DNA of 64,000 nucleotides from Ashinkailepas kermadecensis (GCA_034440615.1 JAOTOM010004837.1:124001-188000); one strand, 5' to 3'; shown: positions 1 to 13,014, counted from the first letter of the stretch. Made by a program: numbers and translations. The notes: generated by a model from the sequence alone, not told the origin.

Positions 1-2772
1 ACGATGCTTCCTAAGTGCCCAGAACACAATTAAAAATGCACTAGGTCACAATGCAGAGTGGCGGCGAACGTGGGGCCTCACCCTGCCCAAATACAAAATC
101 TGAATTCGCATCGACGACACAGCCATTGAGCAAGTGACGTTTCTAGTTATTGGGAGTGCATTTGGATCAGAAACTTGCTTCAACTCACGTACTGCTGACA
201 TCACAAGAGATGAGTGAAGCGCATCAAGCTCTCCGTGCACCAATTTGGTGCAGTTTACCAGTTTACACCAGTTTGCAGCCACAGTTTGGGGTGGAGTCAA
301 GAAAGTGCCATCGCGAATTTGCAAACCAATAGTTCGATACATCCTGCAAAAGAACAGCATCATTGTAATGCCATTTCGCCGGTATTGAACCCACATGTTA
401 AAAGTTATTCAAAACAGCTGCATTAGTGATCGGAGCAGCCACATATGGATGCCCTGAGGGTCCTTGCAGGAACCCTAAGCTGCACACCTATGACTAGCCA
501 AGTAGTAGACGTAGACATTTCTAACCCTCTTTTTGAGGAGGACACAACAGGTTTGCCACTGCCACGCTACAATCAGATCCATTGAAAACCACCCTGCACA
601 GCAGTGCTTTCGGCCTACAGATTAAGAGCCGAATTGGACGAAACTCACTCCATTTAGCGTCAAGATTGTGACATTTCAGATTTCTATCTTCACATCAAAA
701 TATCGGCCCGTCAATCTTGCGTGCTATAAATATGATCCATATTTGGCCATTATATATGACCAGATAAGCAATTCGTTCTACTATATTGGTGTTCTTCGGG
801 TTAACGTGCGGAGGACATTTCTTGCATTACACGTAGTCAGTAGCGCAGCCAGAATTTTCTTGGCGGGAAATATGACTAGATGAAGAACGCCTTTGGCGCA
901 AAAAGCTCGTCGAAAATTTCTCGTTTGACGTGGTGCAAATCCAAAAATGTTTGCTAATCGAATGCAGTTTTTGTCAAGGGGAGGCGCGGACACCCGCCCC
1001 CCTCCCCATGGTTGTGCCTCTGCACGTACCGATTTGCGAAGGCAGAATCCGGGCGGAAAAGGCATGGCACTGAAACTGCCATTTACCCTGCAAACCCTCC
1101 ATTCAACATTAAACAATGGCAATCTCACGCCACCTGAGCTTGGCATAAATGCATTCGCGGAACGGGGAAACAGCACGGGACGCCGAAGTTTTATCCTGCA
1201 ATTCCATGGAATGCTGACCACCTGCTTTGACCGATACCACTCCTCCATGCTCCTCCAGCTAGCGTGGAAGGTCAAGGAGGTCATTGCGTGGAAGGTCAAG
1301 GAGGCCATTACCGACCAAACAACACGTGCATACGGGCTCGGCGTGCAATTTACTCCATTCGACGCGAACGTTTTCCACGGTGCATCTTTCGCTAACGGTG
1401 TTGGTGTACAAATCAGGTGATGCAACAGCTGTGCAGTGTGAACGGAGCTCCTCAAATGACAGGTGTCGGTGCACTGTGATCACGTGCACAGCATGTGGCG
1501 TGGCAGGTGTGGCGGCCGCCACACAAACTTAGGCGAAATGGCGCGGCTGTCATTTTTAAGACGTGGCAACCATTTCCCCAACCATGGGGTGAATGCACAC
1601 AATTGGGGTATGGCCCTGCTATCTAGGTACTTTTGAACATCAAACATTTCGCATACAGCATAAGCGACTGTTGGTTCCACCACGCCGTATCACCCCCCCC
1701 CCCATACATGCGAGACCCAATCGGGAAGAGCTACCCTCCGCCCAGAGCTCTCTGGGGGTTAGAATAAGTACTGGCGGAAGTAGGACTGGCGATCTTGGCA
1801 GATAGGCTAGTGTCAAGGGACTCCCAGGAGCACAAAGCGAAAAATGCTACGAAGGGCATATAACTGATAACAGATAGGTCAGTGCAGCGAAATAAGCACG
1901 AAATTCCGCCAACACAGCACTCAAGTCATGCCACTCTCATGTCACAAACATGTCACAACCATGTCACAACCATGTCACAACACAACCATCAAAGACAAAC
2001 CCACTACCTGCTGCTGAATATGTGAGACATGGTAGTGGTAGGCAGATACAACGGCCTTCCCGTCAAACTAATGCTCGAGTTGTCTGTAATTCCAAAATGT
2101 TGCTTCTGGTGCGTTCTCCTGCTAGAATCGTGGGTCGCTTCATCCACAGTTGGCAGGCAGCTATGGAGTAGCGGGGAGTGGTGGAAAATTTGGAAGTAAA
2201 GATAATTTCCCTTTCCTTGTGTATTCCTCCTAATCATTTTTTAATCGTTCAGTTGTGAATAGTTTTGCTCTCATCCACTGTGTACATCGCCCTATTTCCT
2301 TTTCAATACCGAATTATGTATATTGTTAGTGTGATAGGGTAATCGTTACGTCGTGTCACTTACCCGATTTGGCAGCTGAAGATAAATGGAGAGGTTGATG
2401 CACATCAATATAAATGCATGTAAACGAGTTAGAATACGTACATAGATATAAGTATGTCATACACTTATATCCACCACACATAGGGAGCCCTATGTGTGGC
2501 TCCCACGCATGGAACATGGCTCGGAGACATGACGCTCGCTTCAGCAGCGTACCTGGACTATATTCTGATCTATTATTTTGATAACGAAGCTCATGCAGTA
2601 AAGCCAGCCTTACCAAACACGTAGAAGCACGAACTTTGCCTGTGCGGCGTGTAAAAGGAATGAGCGCTTGTCAATGGCCAGGCACCCTTAGTCAGGATTG
2701 TTGTTTTAGCCGGTGCCGACAGCGGTGTCTGTCTCAACCTGCCTCACACTCGAGCCTTCACACTCGACCTTC
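1..2772. other. Non-coding, no recognised gene
   Basis: Short open frames only, none with a recognisable domain. Visible structure: a 24-bp tandem pair near 1262-1309 (core gtggaaggtcaaggagg), a 12-bp repeat of atgtcacaacc at about 1938-1985, a C-run at 1691-1702, and a perfect hairpin at 2474-2499. Confidence 0.6.
2474..2499. repeat. Perfect 12-bp inverted repeat
   Basis: Arms CCACACATAGGG and CCCTATGTGTGG around a 2-nt centre. Both arms match fully. No adjoining gene explains it. Confidence 0.85.
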
Positions 2773-3310
2773 CTCCACCCCCAGCTGAGAGTGGTCTGTC
2801 CCGACCTCCGTCACCCGGACCCTGCACCCCCAGCTGAACAGCCCCACAGTGGTCTGTCTCGACCTCCGTCACCCGGACCCTGCACCCCCGGCTGAACAGC
2901 CCCGCAGTGGTCTGTCTCGACCTCCGTCACCCGGACCCTGCACCCCCGGCTGAACAGCCCCGCAGCGGCCCGTGTCGACCTCCTTCGCCCGGACCCTCCA
3001 CCCCCGGCTGAACAGCCCCGCAGTGGTCTGTCTCGACCTCCGTCACCCGGACCCTGCACCCCGGCTGAACAGCCCCGCAGTGGTCTGTCTCGACCTCCGT
3101 CACCCGGACCCTGCACCCCCGGCTGAACAGCCCCGCAGCGGCCCGTCTCGACCTCCGTCACCCGGACCCTGCACCCCCAGCTGAACAGCCCCACAGTGGT
3201 CTGTCTCGACCTCCGTCACCCGGACCCTCCACCCCCACCTGAACAGCCCCGCAGCGGCCCGTCTCGACCTCCGTCACACGAACCCTCCACCCCCAGCCGA
3301 ACAGCCCGGC
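2773..3310. repeat. 59-bp minisatellite, about 9 copies
   Basis: Unit of about 58-59 bp with the core tctgtctcgacctccgtcac. Copies differ by a few substitutions (agtggtctgt or agcggcccgt). Open frames on both strands are a by-product of GC-rich repetition. Confidence 0.9.
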
Positions 3311-3351
3311 AGCCGTCCGTACAACAGCCGGTCACGAGCTCATTAGACGCG

Positions 3352-3660
3352 GCCGTGGCGGCACCACAACAGCGGCGCGCCTGCACCACCCTGCCGTGGC
3401 GGCACCACAACAGCGGCGCGCCTGCACCACCCTGCCGTGGCGGCACCACAACAGCGGCGCGCCTGCACCTCCCTGCCGTGGCGGCACCACAACAGCGGCG
3501 CGCCTGCACCACCCTGCCGTGGCGGCACCACAACAGCGGCGCGCCTGCACCTCCCTGCCGTGGCGGCACCACAACAGCGGCGCGCCTGCACCTCCCTGCC
3601 GTGGCGGCACCACAACAGCGGCACCACAACAGCGGCGCGCCTGCACCTCCCTGCCGTGCC
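3352..3660. repeat. 41-bp minisatellite, about 7 copies
   Basis: Unit of 41 bp with core gtggcggcaccacaacagcg. It alternates accaccctgcc and acctccctgcc, and the last copies contain a partial duplication. Because 41 is not a multiple of three, reading frames rotate, and several overlapping frames stay open on both strands. Confidence 0.92.
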
Positions 3661-3867
3661 GGACGTGCCGCCGGCCAAGGTCTGCCAGACGGCAATTGCT
3701 CGGCGGCAGATCACTCGACGGATCGCTGAGCGTCCGGCTCCGGCGTCGCCGGCCTGCACGGTGCAGGCCGGCTCGGTCTGTCTGTGCACCGTGCATAAGG
3801 TCGTGCCATCGTGCACCGTGCATAGGCCTGTGTCATGGGCTTGACCATCACTGCAACTGGATGCAGT

Positions 3868-3868
<1 letters not shown>

Positions 3869-3939
<71 letters not shown>

Positions 3940-3975
3940 ATGTGTGTGTGTATGTGTGTGTATGTATACATATAT
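3869..3975. repeat. (TA)n then (TG)n microsatellite
   Basis: About 29 TA dinucleotides followed by TG-rich sequence and a short TATACATA tail. Confidence 0.95.
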
Positions 3976-5094
3976 ACATGTCTAGCAAAATTTTGACCTG
4001 CTGGGCATATACTCAGGGAATGTCAGAGGCCGAAGTCCTGGAATTATATATTTACTATTTATAAAAAAATAAAGAAATACTTGGAAAGCTATATAGTTGC
4101 AAAACAGGCCGCTGATAAGGCTGCATAATGTGCCACATCTTAGGCAAAAGTCAACATTCAATGTACGCAGCCAGAGCTTGGAGTTGACATCGTCTGGACG
4201 ACAGTTCTCTTGACTTTCTCTCTGGATCAGACCTATAAACTGAAGTAGATGAGCATAAAGAGACTTGCTGTCACAGTCGACGGGCCCATTGGTCATCTTG
4301 AGGAGGATCTTGGATGATACGGGAGGCGGAGAGGTGTTTCAGCGCACTGCGCCGTATCAAAGCGCGGATGAGGAGCATCACGCCGCAGAAGCGCCCCAAC
4401 AATGTGGCGGTGTTCGACGTCCATCGGGAAACGGTGAGAGGCTGCATCCCTGGGATATGGCGGCCAGTTGTGTGTCGCTAAGCGATGGCTGTTGCGCGAC
4501 GTTCGGCGAGTTCCAGGGTACAGCCCAAGTCAGCAAAGACTGACACAAACACAAACCCTCCCATTCAAAGCCATAAACCAGCAAACCCTCCATGCTTACA
4601 GCCACAATAGAGCAGTATTTTTGCTTCCTTGCGGAGATTGGACTTCAAGTAATTTATGCACCTGCCTAGCTGATAATTTGCTTCCTCAGATATCTTCTAT
4701 TCGAATGTGACAATCTGACGCGTGCATAAGCAAGCTTGTTATGGGTGCAATATAACCCACATTGGTTGACGCACCCTGAAACCCCAATGATCATCATCCG
4801 TTGATGACGTATTGTGCCACGTTGATGACGTCTCGTTTCACGTCCAGTGACTCATTTTGCATTAATGTAACACGTCATTAACCGGGAAAACGAACGGTGT
4901 CTGGTGACGTAAAAATACGAATTTTGCGACTTTGCCGGAAGCTTATAGATGATTTTTGTAGCCATTGTGTAAGGCTAACTCGCATTGTCGCGTGTTGATT
5001 CTAGTTTCATTCCAATAATACATGGTGCTCTGTATGACCGGACTCGATCTGGAGAATGGTACATGGTGCTCTGTATGACCGGGCCCACCTCGTG
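3976..5094. other. No recognised gene
   Basis: AT-rich to mixed sequence. A 39-bp tandem pair near 5021-5081 shares tacatggtgctctgtatgac. TGACGT-like motifs recur near 4800-4860. No coding similarity recognised. Confidence 0.5.
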
Positions 5095-5190
5095 TTGTTG
5101 CTATGATATGCTTACATACCATAATCATATCATAGCAGCAACAATACATATCATATCACGAGCCTGCCATATATGTATGGCAGGCTCGTG
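5095..5190. repeat. Two adjacent hairpins
   Basis: First hairpin (5095-5144): TTGTTGC...TATGATATG pairs with CATATCATA...GCAACAA, with a 3-nt indel. Second (5157-5190): perfect 15-bp arms, CACGAGCCTGCCATA and its complement, around TATG. Confidence 0.85.
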
Positions 5191-5290
5191 TCCTCGGCCG
5201 ATGCTTGACCTCCGTCGACGCGTGACCTTGGCCGGGTCAGGCGTCGATCCTGCCAACAACATGGATGTATGTAGCTGTCCGTCTGCCGGC

Positions 5291-5459
5291 TGTAGCGATA
5301 GTCTGCGGTCTGTAGCGGTAGTCTGCGGTCTGTAGCGGTAGTCTGCGGTCTGTAGCGGTAGTCTGCGGTCTGTAGCGGTAGTCTGCGGTCTGTAGCGGTA
5401 GTCTGCGGTCTGTAGCGGTAGTCTGCGGTCTGTAGCGGTACTCTGCGGTCTGTAGCGGT
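5291..5459. repeat. 20-bp minisatellite, about 8 copies
   Basis: Unit gtctgcggtctgtagcggta, nearly identical copies. Flanks hold no recognised gene. Confidence 0.95.
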
Positions 5460-6419
5460 CTCCCTGCCAGAGGTAGCGCAGAGCTGTGGACGCTATGCGA
5501 AAAATCGCGGCATTTCCCGCAGTGCGCTATTATGGCTGACATGAAGTGTTTTGTAACTAAACCATTGCCGTACTGACTAGTCTACAACGTGGTGTCCTTC
5601 TGTCTTTATATTTTAGCCATCGGTAGGGAGGAAGCAACATATATCTGTGGGATTAATTTTGGCCATTGTTTCAGCTTGCTTCCTAAACGATTTCAGTTGT
5701 TTTGGAGGAAGTTTCCCCATCAGCAGAATGCTTGACCAACGGCAACGGTAGCAGGCTTCTTCCGGACCGAATACGACCGATTTTGAATAATTTTATGGGT
5801 GCCCCGAACGAAAAGACGAAAGGACAAAAAGCCGAACTGTTTTGTGTTGGTTGGCTTGGCAATATAAGGTTAGGCCACGTTTCGTTTGGCATTGGTATGC
5901 ATCCAGTTTTATATACTTTTGAGGAGGGCAAATACCCCCCCCCAATAATTTCAACTTTTAACATGGGACCCTATGGAGCGTGGTCTCCCCCCACCCCACC
6001 CCTACCCCACCAATATATTTCGGACTACTCATTTCCTTCGTGTATTTTTCCTCCAAATAATTTTCCAAATTCAACACACCTGTATGCATCTCAATGTGAG
6101 AATGCATCTAAGTTGCTACATAACATCAGCTGATATTCTGGTACCGAGGTGGTCACGTGTCCGCCAGCTCCGGCCTGTCACAGGCTCTGGCGGTCGCGGC
6201 GCGCATCTAGCCCTGAGCGCAGCACCAACCACACAGCTGCTCGGTGTGTGTTTGGGCAGCTGCAGTACCGGTGTCGCGTGCCGCACATCTGCAGCCGCCG
6301 CCCGACACGCACACCCACGGACGGGCGCGCGCGGTCGGCTCGGGACCGGGAAATCCGCTCCGGCCTGCTGACGTGGCAGCGGGCGGTGGTGGCCACAAGC
6401 CGGCGCGGCCCTTTACCGG
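5460..6419. other. No recognised gene
   Basis: Includes C-runs at 5936-5943 and 5988-6002 and GC-rich sequence at 6150-6400. Frames of 90-140 codons occur on both strands but none shows a domain. Confidence 0.5.
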
Positions 6420-6870
6420 ACTGGTGGTTGTGGTGGGGATGAGGTGTGGTCCTTGGTTGATTAGTTGGCGCAGTGTGTTTGGTGTGCCCTACCGGACTGG
6501 TGGTTGTGGTGGGGATGAGGTGTGGTCCTTGGTTGATTAGTTGGCGCAGTGTGTTCGATGGTGGCCACAAGCCGGCGCGGCCCCTTTACCGGACTGGTGG
6601 TTGTGGTGGGGATGAGGTGTGCTCCTTGGTTGATTAGTTGGCGCAGTGTGTTCGATGTGGGGATGAGGTGTGGTCCTTGGTTGATTAGTTGGCGCAGTGT
6701 GTTCGATGTGGGGATGAGGTGTGCTCCTTGGTTGATTAGTTGGCGCGGTGTGTTCGATGTGGGGATGAGGTGTGCTCCTTGGTTGATTAGTTGGCGCAGT
6801 GTGTTCGATGTGGGGATGAGGTGTGGTCCTTGGTTGATTAGTTGGCTCGGTGTGTTCGATGCATGGATCG
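6420..6870. repeat. 51-bp minisatellite with longer variants
   Basis: The 51-bp unit carries cttggttgattagttggcgc. The first copies include an extra accggactggtggttgtgg segment. The period is a multiple of three, giving a spurious 17-residue repeating frame. Confidence 0.9.
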
Positions 6871-7774
6871 CCGCCGTGACTTGCGTTTACAAACACATCC
6901 GGGACTTTTGGTGTCATTTTCAGCAGAAGCAAGCCAAATTCGGTTGGTGATGAACTGCAACGAAATAGATAGATAATGTCAGCATCAGTCGGCATTAGGT
7001 GCGCTTGACGAGCGAGGGCAAGCAGAAGGATGTGGAGCTCCCGTGCTGGAGCCACACGATCGGCCACCATACAGTGACAGGGAGCATGACGGTCGACAGC
7101 AACCGCCGCTTTAAAACTTCGAGATACTCCAGCTATTTTGCTTCCGTTAGCTGGACACAATAAGGGGCAACTGAAGCCGGTGGCACACGTGGTTAACAGG
7201 CCGGAATGCTATCCCTCCACCGTCCACATGCCCCCAAATGCCTACTCCACCGCCCGCTCGTCCAGGCTATGCTTTCCGGTGTCACAACCTACATTGTTTG
7301 TTCGTGCCGAAATCTAAATAAGACATTTGGAACTGGTCAACAAACACCGTGATCGGGTGAACCAGCCCAATTCAAGTATCTACATGGAATCATCATTGTT
7401 AGGTACTGAAACTTCCACACAACATCCTAAAACGAGCCAACGTTCGGAAACTAAACCGCGAATAACAAAGGAGTGGAATGCATTGTGAAAATATGTTGGA
7501 AGTGCCATGGGGAAAGATGAGGGAGTTGGGTTTGGGGAATTGTGGTGGAGCCCTTGCTGGAATTGTGGTGGAGCCTTTGTTGGAATTGCGGCGGAGCCTT
7601 TGCTCCCATGATGTGCGCACAATATCACGTTTTCTTTATCGCTCCTGACTCAGCGAACATCACTATGATGACATTTCCTACTTATAGTTATAGTGCGCCA
7701 CAAAGGAGATATACCGGTGCAGTCTAAAAATGACTATGTTTTTAGGCGGCCAGTTAGTTTCACACCGCACTGTC
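6871..7774. other. No recognised gene
   Basis: Mixed sequence. A short duplication of attgtggtggagcc lies near 7540-7575. No domain recognised. Confidence 0.5.
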
Positions 7775-7845
7775 CACATTCATTTTGCGTGCCACGCAAC
7801 ATGAATGTGCCCGTTCTATCAGTTGTCGGACGACTGACAGAACGG
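7775..7845. repeat. Two consecutive near-palindromes
   Basis: 7775-7809 has 9-bp outer arms CACATTCAT and ATGAATGTG. 7811-7845 pairs CCGTTCT with AGAACGG, with further imperfect pairing inside. Together they form a double hairpin. Confidence 0.75.
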
Positions 7846-7920
7846 CTTTTGCCAATTTGTCTAAATTATGGAGAAGTATAATCGTGAAAGACCCGCTTGA
7901 ATCACGATGCTATTCGCTTT

Positions 7921-8555
7921 CAGCCAACACGACCACCTGTGGAGAAGTGGGATGACATGTCCCAGTTGCCCCTGTTCCAGCCCAGTCCTCTCAGCCAGCA
8001 CGACCACCTGGGGAGATGTGGGATGACATGTCCCAGTTACCCCTGTCCCAACCCAGCTCCTTTCAGCCAACACGACCACCTGGGGAGATGTGGGATGACA
8101 TGTCCCAGTTGCCCCTGTCCCAACCCAGCTCCTTTCAGCCAACACGACCACCTGGGGAGATGTGGGATGACATGTCCCAGTTGCCCCTGTCCCAACCCAG
8201 TCCTTTCAGCCAACACGACCACCTGGGGAGATGTGGGATGACATGTCCCAGTTGCCCCTGTCCCAACCCAGTCCTTTCAGCCAACACGACCACCTGGGGA
8301 GATGTGGGATGACATGTCCCAGTTGCCCCTGTCCCAACCCAGTCCTTTCAGCCAACGCGACCACCTGGGGAGATGTGGGATGACATGTCCCAGATGCCCC
8401 TGTCCCAACCCAGTCCTTTCAGCCAACACGACCACCTGGGGAGATGTGGGATTACATGTCCCAACCCAATCCTTTCAGCCAACACGACCACCTGGGGAGA
8501 TGTGGGATGACATGTCCCAGTTGCCCCTGTCCCGACCCAGCTCCTTTCCGAACAT
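7921..8555. repeat. 71-72-bp minisatellite, about 9 copies
   Basis: Core cacgaccacctggggagatg followed by tgggatgacatgtcccagtt. One copy near 8440-8475 is internally shortened. Confidence 0.92.
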
Positions 8556-8599
8556 GTGACCCATGTTAGTGGAAGTCAAGCACAGTATGAACATGGAAG

Positions 8600-8985
8600 T
8601 ATTATCTAGGGGCTGGGGGAATGTGCCCTAGGGACTGTGTATATGTTCCATAGGAACTGGGTACATGTTCCATAGGGGTTCGGGACATGTTCCCTATGGT
8701 CTGGGGACATGTTCCCTATGAGTTGGGAACATGCTCCCCAGTGGCTGGGGACATGTTCCATAGGGGCAAGGGACATGTTCCCTATGGTCTGGGAACATGT
8801 TCCCCATGGGATTGGGTCATGTTTCCTAGGGGCTGGGAACATGTTCGCTAGGGGCTGGGGACATGTTCCCTAGGGACTGAGGACATGTTCCCTAGGGGCT
8901 TGGGACATGTTCCCCAGGGGATGAGGACATGCTTGTCAGGGTCTGGGAACATGTTTCCTAGGGGTTGGGGACATGTTCCTTATTG
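8600..8985. repeat. About 23-bp repeat with ACATGT palindromes
   Basis: About 15 degenerate copies of gggacatgttccctaggggc. Most contain GGACATGTTC or GAACATGTTC, a near-perfect palindrome that fits the RRRCWWGYYY p53 half-site pattern. No gene nearby is supported. Confidence 0.85.
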
Positions 8986-9375
8986 GCTGCTATAGGCTGC
9001 CACCCAATGACAGGCGAAGTTAATATACGATATAATGTATCCTTTGTGTCATGGTAGCGTGAAATACAATCCACATTGGTGAAGAAAAAACAACCATGAC
9101 AATGAAATTAACGCGGAAATATATTACAATGCAAAGTAAGAAAGTAAGATGCCGTAAAATGCATCAAAAGATTGCGAGATCTTCACCCAAAGCTATAAAA
9201 CCATGCACCACTATATTCGCCACACACCGTAGTCTGTCTCATCACCTCACTCAAACATCGGCTCACTCAAACAAACAATCTCAGGACAGAAGGCAATAAA
9301 AGAGTTGTATGTTAGCGCCGTACAAACAAAAATACGACTTGATTTGCTCACTCACTGGCTCACTCGTTGTTTCCT
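8986..9375. other. AT-rich, no recognised gene
   Basis: AT-rich stretch with no domain-bearing frame. Confidence 0.5.
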
Positions 9376-9770
9376 CCGCCGAACGGAATGTGACGCAGAG
9401 ACAGGGGGCATCTCTCGTGTCCAATCTGCCGAACGGAATGTGACGCAGTGACAGGGGACATCTCTCGTGTCCAATCTGTCAAATGGAATGTGACGCAGTG
9501 ACAGGGGGCATCTCTCGTGTCCAATCTGCCGAACGGAATGTGACGCAGTGACAGGGGACATCTCTCGTGTCCAATCTGCCAAATGGAATGTGACGCAGTG
9601 ACAGGGGGCATCTCTCGTGTCCAATCTGCCGAACGGAATGTGACGCAGTGACAGGGAGCATCTCTCGTGTCCAATCTGCCAAACCAACTGTAACGCAAAG
9701 GCAGGGGCTCCTCTCGTGTTTAATCTGCCGAACTGAATGTGACGCAGAGACAGGGGCTCCCCTCGTGTTC
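9376..9770. repeat. 50-bp minisatellite, about 8 copies
   Basis: Core ggaatgtgacgcagtgacag followed by catctctcgtgtccaatctg. gaacgg and aaatgg variants partly alternate. Confidence 0.92.
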
Positions 9771-9894
9771 GGATATGACACATTTAGAACCATGCCTTTT
9801 AAAACGACTCGCGCATCTACCATTTCGCAGAACACCCGACCACCTAGTTATTGTAGACTCCACAATTTAAGGAATTTCTGATATTCAAGTGACG

Positions 9895-10320
9895 CTGGGC
9901 CTTACCCCAGTATTGCACCAGATATAGATATTGCACAATCCGCTGATGACACAACTGCTAATCTCGGACCGTGAGCATAACTTGCAGGATATGCTATGGA
10001 CTTTGCGGTTGGCATTGGCTCGCCAGTATGACTGGTTCTGTGCGAATAATCTCAAGATTAACGTGAACAAAACGGAAATGATTGTGCTTGGCAGCAGAGC
10101 AATGCTGAGGGACATCCCAAACATTATTGTAAACTACAACGGAGCGATTGATTATACAGGAGTCACAGATAGTGAAAAACCTGGAAGTATACATGAATAA
10201 GCATATGACCTTTACTGACCATGTCAATCATGTGACAGCCAAGTGCAGTGACAGGTTGATTGCACTGAACCACGCTAGGCATTCATTTCCCAGGCAATTG
10301 ACTTAGGTCAGAGGCATAGC
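9895..10320 (+). pseudogene. LINE reverse-transcriptase remnant
   Basis: Conceptual reading gives AQSADDTTANLG (RT motif C region), then after a frameshift LALARQYDWFCANNLKINVN followed by KTEMIVLGSR, and then HMTFTDHVNHVTAKCSDRLI with FPRQLT. The ADDTT...WFxxNxLKINxxKTE pattern is typical of non-LTR retrotransposon RTs of the CR1/L2/Jockey type. Broken by frameshifts. It is probably the same element as the fragment at 10755-11390, separated by the GACCC repeat. Confidence 0.75.
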
Positions 10321-10474
10321 CAAGGGTAGCCTATGCACCATTGCACCATGACACCGTCAATGAATAATGCAACTCGTCGCTCACCATTGCCGCATTCACG
10401 CCACCAGGTTTCCTGCATTACCATTCCTTTCACCTGATGAAAGCTCGCTGCAACTCACAATACAGGCAGGCGCG

Positions 10475-10715
10475 CAAGGATAGCGACCTGACACGATCCG
10501 ACCCTACCTGACCTGACGCGGTTTGACCCAACCTGACCTGACCAGACCAGACCAAGCCCGACCTTACCTGACCCGACCCGACCAGGTCCGACCCAACCCG
10601 ACCCGACCCGACTTGACCTGACCCGACCCGACTAGGCCCGGCCCGACCCAACCCGACCCGACCCGACTTGACCCGACCCGACTAGGCCCGGCCCGACCGG
10701 ACCCAACCCAACCCG
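10475..10715. repeat. Degenerate GACCC / GACCTG simple repeat
   Basis: Repeats of gacccgacc and gacctgacc with short runs of aggcccggcc. The length is irregular. Confidence 0.9.
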
Positions 10716-10754
10716 GCGGCGGTCAGTGACCAACTGCGGCCACTGACGCTAATA

Positions 10755-11390
10755 ATATGCGTAAGCTTGCAATATACCATGCGCTCCAAAACACGAATTT
10801 CAATATTCCAAATTACCCCAGATTCACTCTTCCTGAGATACGACTTATGCAAATAGGCAGAACACGCCAAAATACCACAGCACAAACACACGTACTTCAG
10901 CTTTCCAAAAGTCCTTCATCCCAGCTAAAACCAGTCTCTGGAACAGCTTTCCTGCCTCTATTGAGTCACTTTGCTCTTTATCTTTTAAACGTGCAGTCAC
11001 CGAGCATGTCGGGTCGGCAGCTGCTTCTAAATTTTCAGCTTGATATAAAGCAAGGAAAAAAATTCATACGAAACTTCGAGCTGGAGCGTCAGAACTAAAT
11101 TCACACTTTTCTTCCAATTCAAATTAGTTGATTCTCCGAAATGCATGTGCAGTTACCCGTCTGATACCGTCGGACATTTCAGTTTGCACTGTCCCCTTTG
11201 CAATGACCAACGAGCTTCCCTCTTAGCAGACTTATCCGAAATACACACACAGTTCAGTTCCATACCACTATTAAAGCAAGCAGAAATCCTTATGTATGGC
11301 TCCAACCTGAGTGTGGACGACGGGCGGCAGGGGGCATGCTGTTTTCAAAGTTTTCGCCTTCGTACAGAACGGTTCAAACCCTAAAAGGAG
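10755..11390 (+). pseudogene. LINE ORF2 C-terminal remnant
   Basis: Reads ALQNTNFNIPNYPRFTLPEI and, after frame breaks, a Cys-rich tail CSYPSDTVGHFSLHCPLCND followed by QRASLLADLSEI. The C...T..H..L.CPL pattern resembles the C-terminal Cys/His region of several LINE ORF2 proteins. Multiple frame changes. Likely the distal part of the RT remnant at 9895-10320. Confidence 0.6.
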
Positions 11391-13014
11391 GTATATCTAC
11401 ATCGGTGAGGCTACATTGCAAAATACTGGTACTTTTCGGATCCGTTTTCGTTGTTCCAGTTGAGGCTCAGCGGTGTGCAGCAATCCGTACAAAGGGCGAC
11501 GGGCAGTGTGCATCCCTCCCGACGGCATTGCTCAGCTGCACACACGCCTGTATACATGTGTGAATGGGCGTGAGCGTGCGTGCACGCCCCCGTGTGTCTG
11601 CGTATACGAGTGTCGATGTCTAAACGTGTGGAAAAAGTGAGAATGGGAGAGGTAAGCGCGCGTGGAAAAAGTGAGAATGGGAGAACTACCTGGATTGAAG
11701 GCCTCGTGCCTTTTGCACTGACCTTTTGTACTGACCTTTTGCACTGACCTTTAACACTGTCCTTTTGCACCGACTTTTTGCACTGACCTCCTCCATGTAT
11801 GTTGCCATTGTCGATCAAAACATGATAAATATATTCAACAACAACAACAACACTTCGCACAGCTTCGACTAGACTTGGACAGGGATCAAACAAATTGGTA
11901 GAAAGATAAGATACGGACGTTAAAAGTTCAGAAATATCATCTCTGAAACGCTAACACCACAGTACACACAGTGCACACATTATGCTGCTGACACTGTTGA
12001 CAGAGTTCACAAAGGCTGGCAGCGAGGCACTTGCAGTGACCACAGTTGGCAGACGGTTCCACGCGACCGCAGCGCCATACCGGAAGGTTCGCTGTGTGCA
12101 CGCTAGCCTGCACTTTGGTAGTTCCAGACGGCTGGCGATGCAGGCACTGACCTGGAGACCATTGATCTGGCCACAAACATGCCGCGCACTGCCGGGGCCC
12201 CAGCTCATTGTTCAGGCTGTTAATTCACTTTCGTGACGTCATGTTCCGCCGAACTGGGGACCGGAGAACTACCACTGGACCACAGGTTGCATTATTATAA
12301 GGATCATTATTCGAGCGTGAAAACACACTCATAAAAACACTGAATATCCGTCCCACAAACAGCAGATCAAGCAAGCTTTACATTTTGACGCTTATGTGGA
12401 CGCTAAGACCGAGGATGAAACTAATTTTGCTGCAACCATGTACGATGTCCCACATTCGCTCGCCTGTTTCGTTCTTCCGGTCCAATGGCCCAGTTTTCCC
12501 GTGCGTGTCCACATAACCCCATGGCTTAGCATGGTTCTATTGCCGAGGCCCAATGCCAGACATGGAATCGTTGTGAAAGGAAGACTGTGGATGTAGAAAG
12601 CTGTACGACTTGCACGGACAATGATTACTCTATCTTCACAAAATATTTCGATTCCGTAGGCTGCATGGCCTTCATTTGACATTCGTCAAAATTATGTCTC
12701 CGCGCCCTCCGCTGGACTTATTCCTTCCACGAGCCTGAAATCCGCAAGCATCAATACCCGGACAAAGCATGCTTACTCTTCTCCGACTGCATCGAAATGG
12801 ATCTTGATAGTCGCATGCCTTTCCCCACGACACGTTGACCACAAATCCCCCGTATATTGCACACCGCATACCGCCAGCTGACTCCGTCGGGAACCATGCA
12901 TCGTCCGCTGCCAACCGATGCGTCAATGCGGAAAAACGCCCTCCACGCAACCTTGGACAACGGGAAATGGTCGACTATTATCTTCCCAGGCTGGACAGGC
13001 TGCACTGCACGCGC
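11391..13014. other. No recognised gene; one short repeat
   Basis: A degenerate 14-bp repeat, ccttttgcactgac, occurs about 6 times at 11708-11792. The rest has short open frames without domains. Confidence 0.55.

Noticed and set aside
3196..4064. Overlapping frames of 135-222 codons
   Set aside because: Readings of the 59-bp and 41-bp minisatellites and the TA microsatellite.
10475..10715. Telomere-like or regulatory GACCC array
   Set aside because: Irregular simple repeat without a fixed unit or terminal position.
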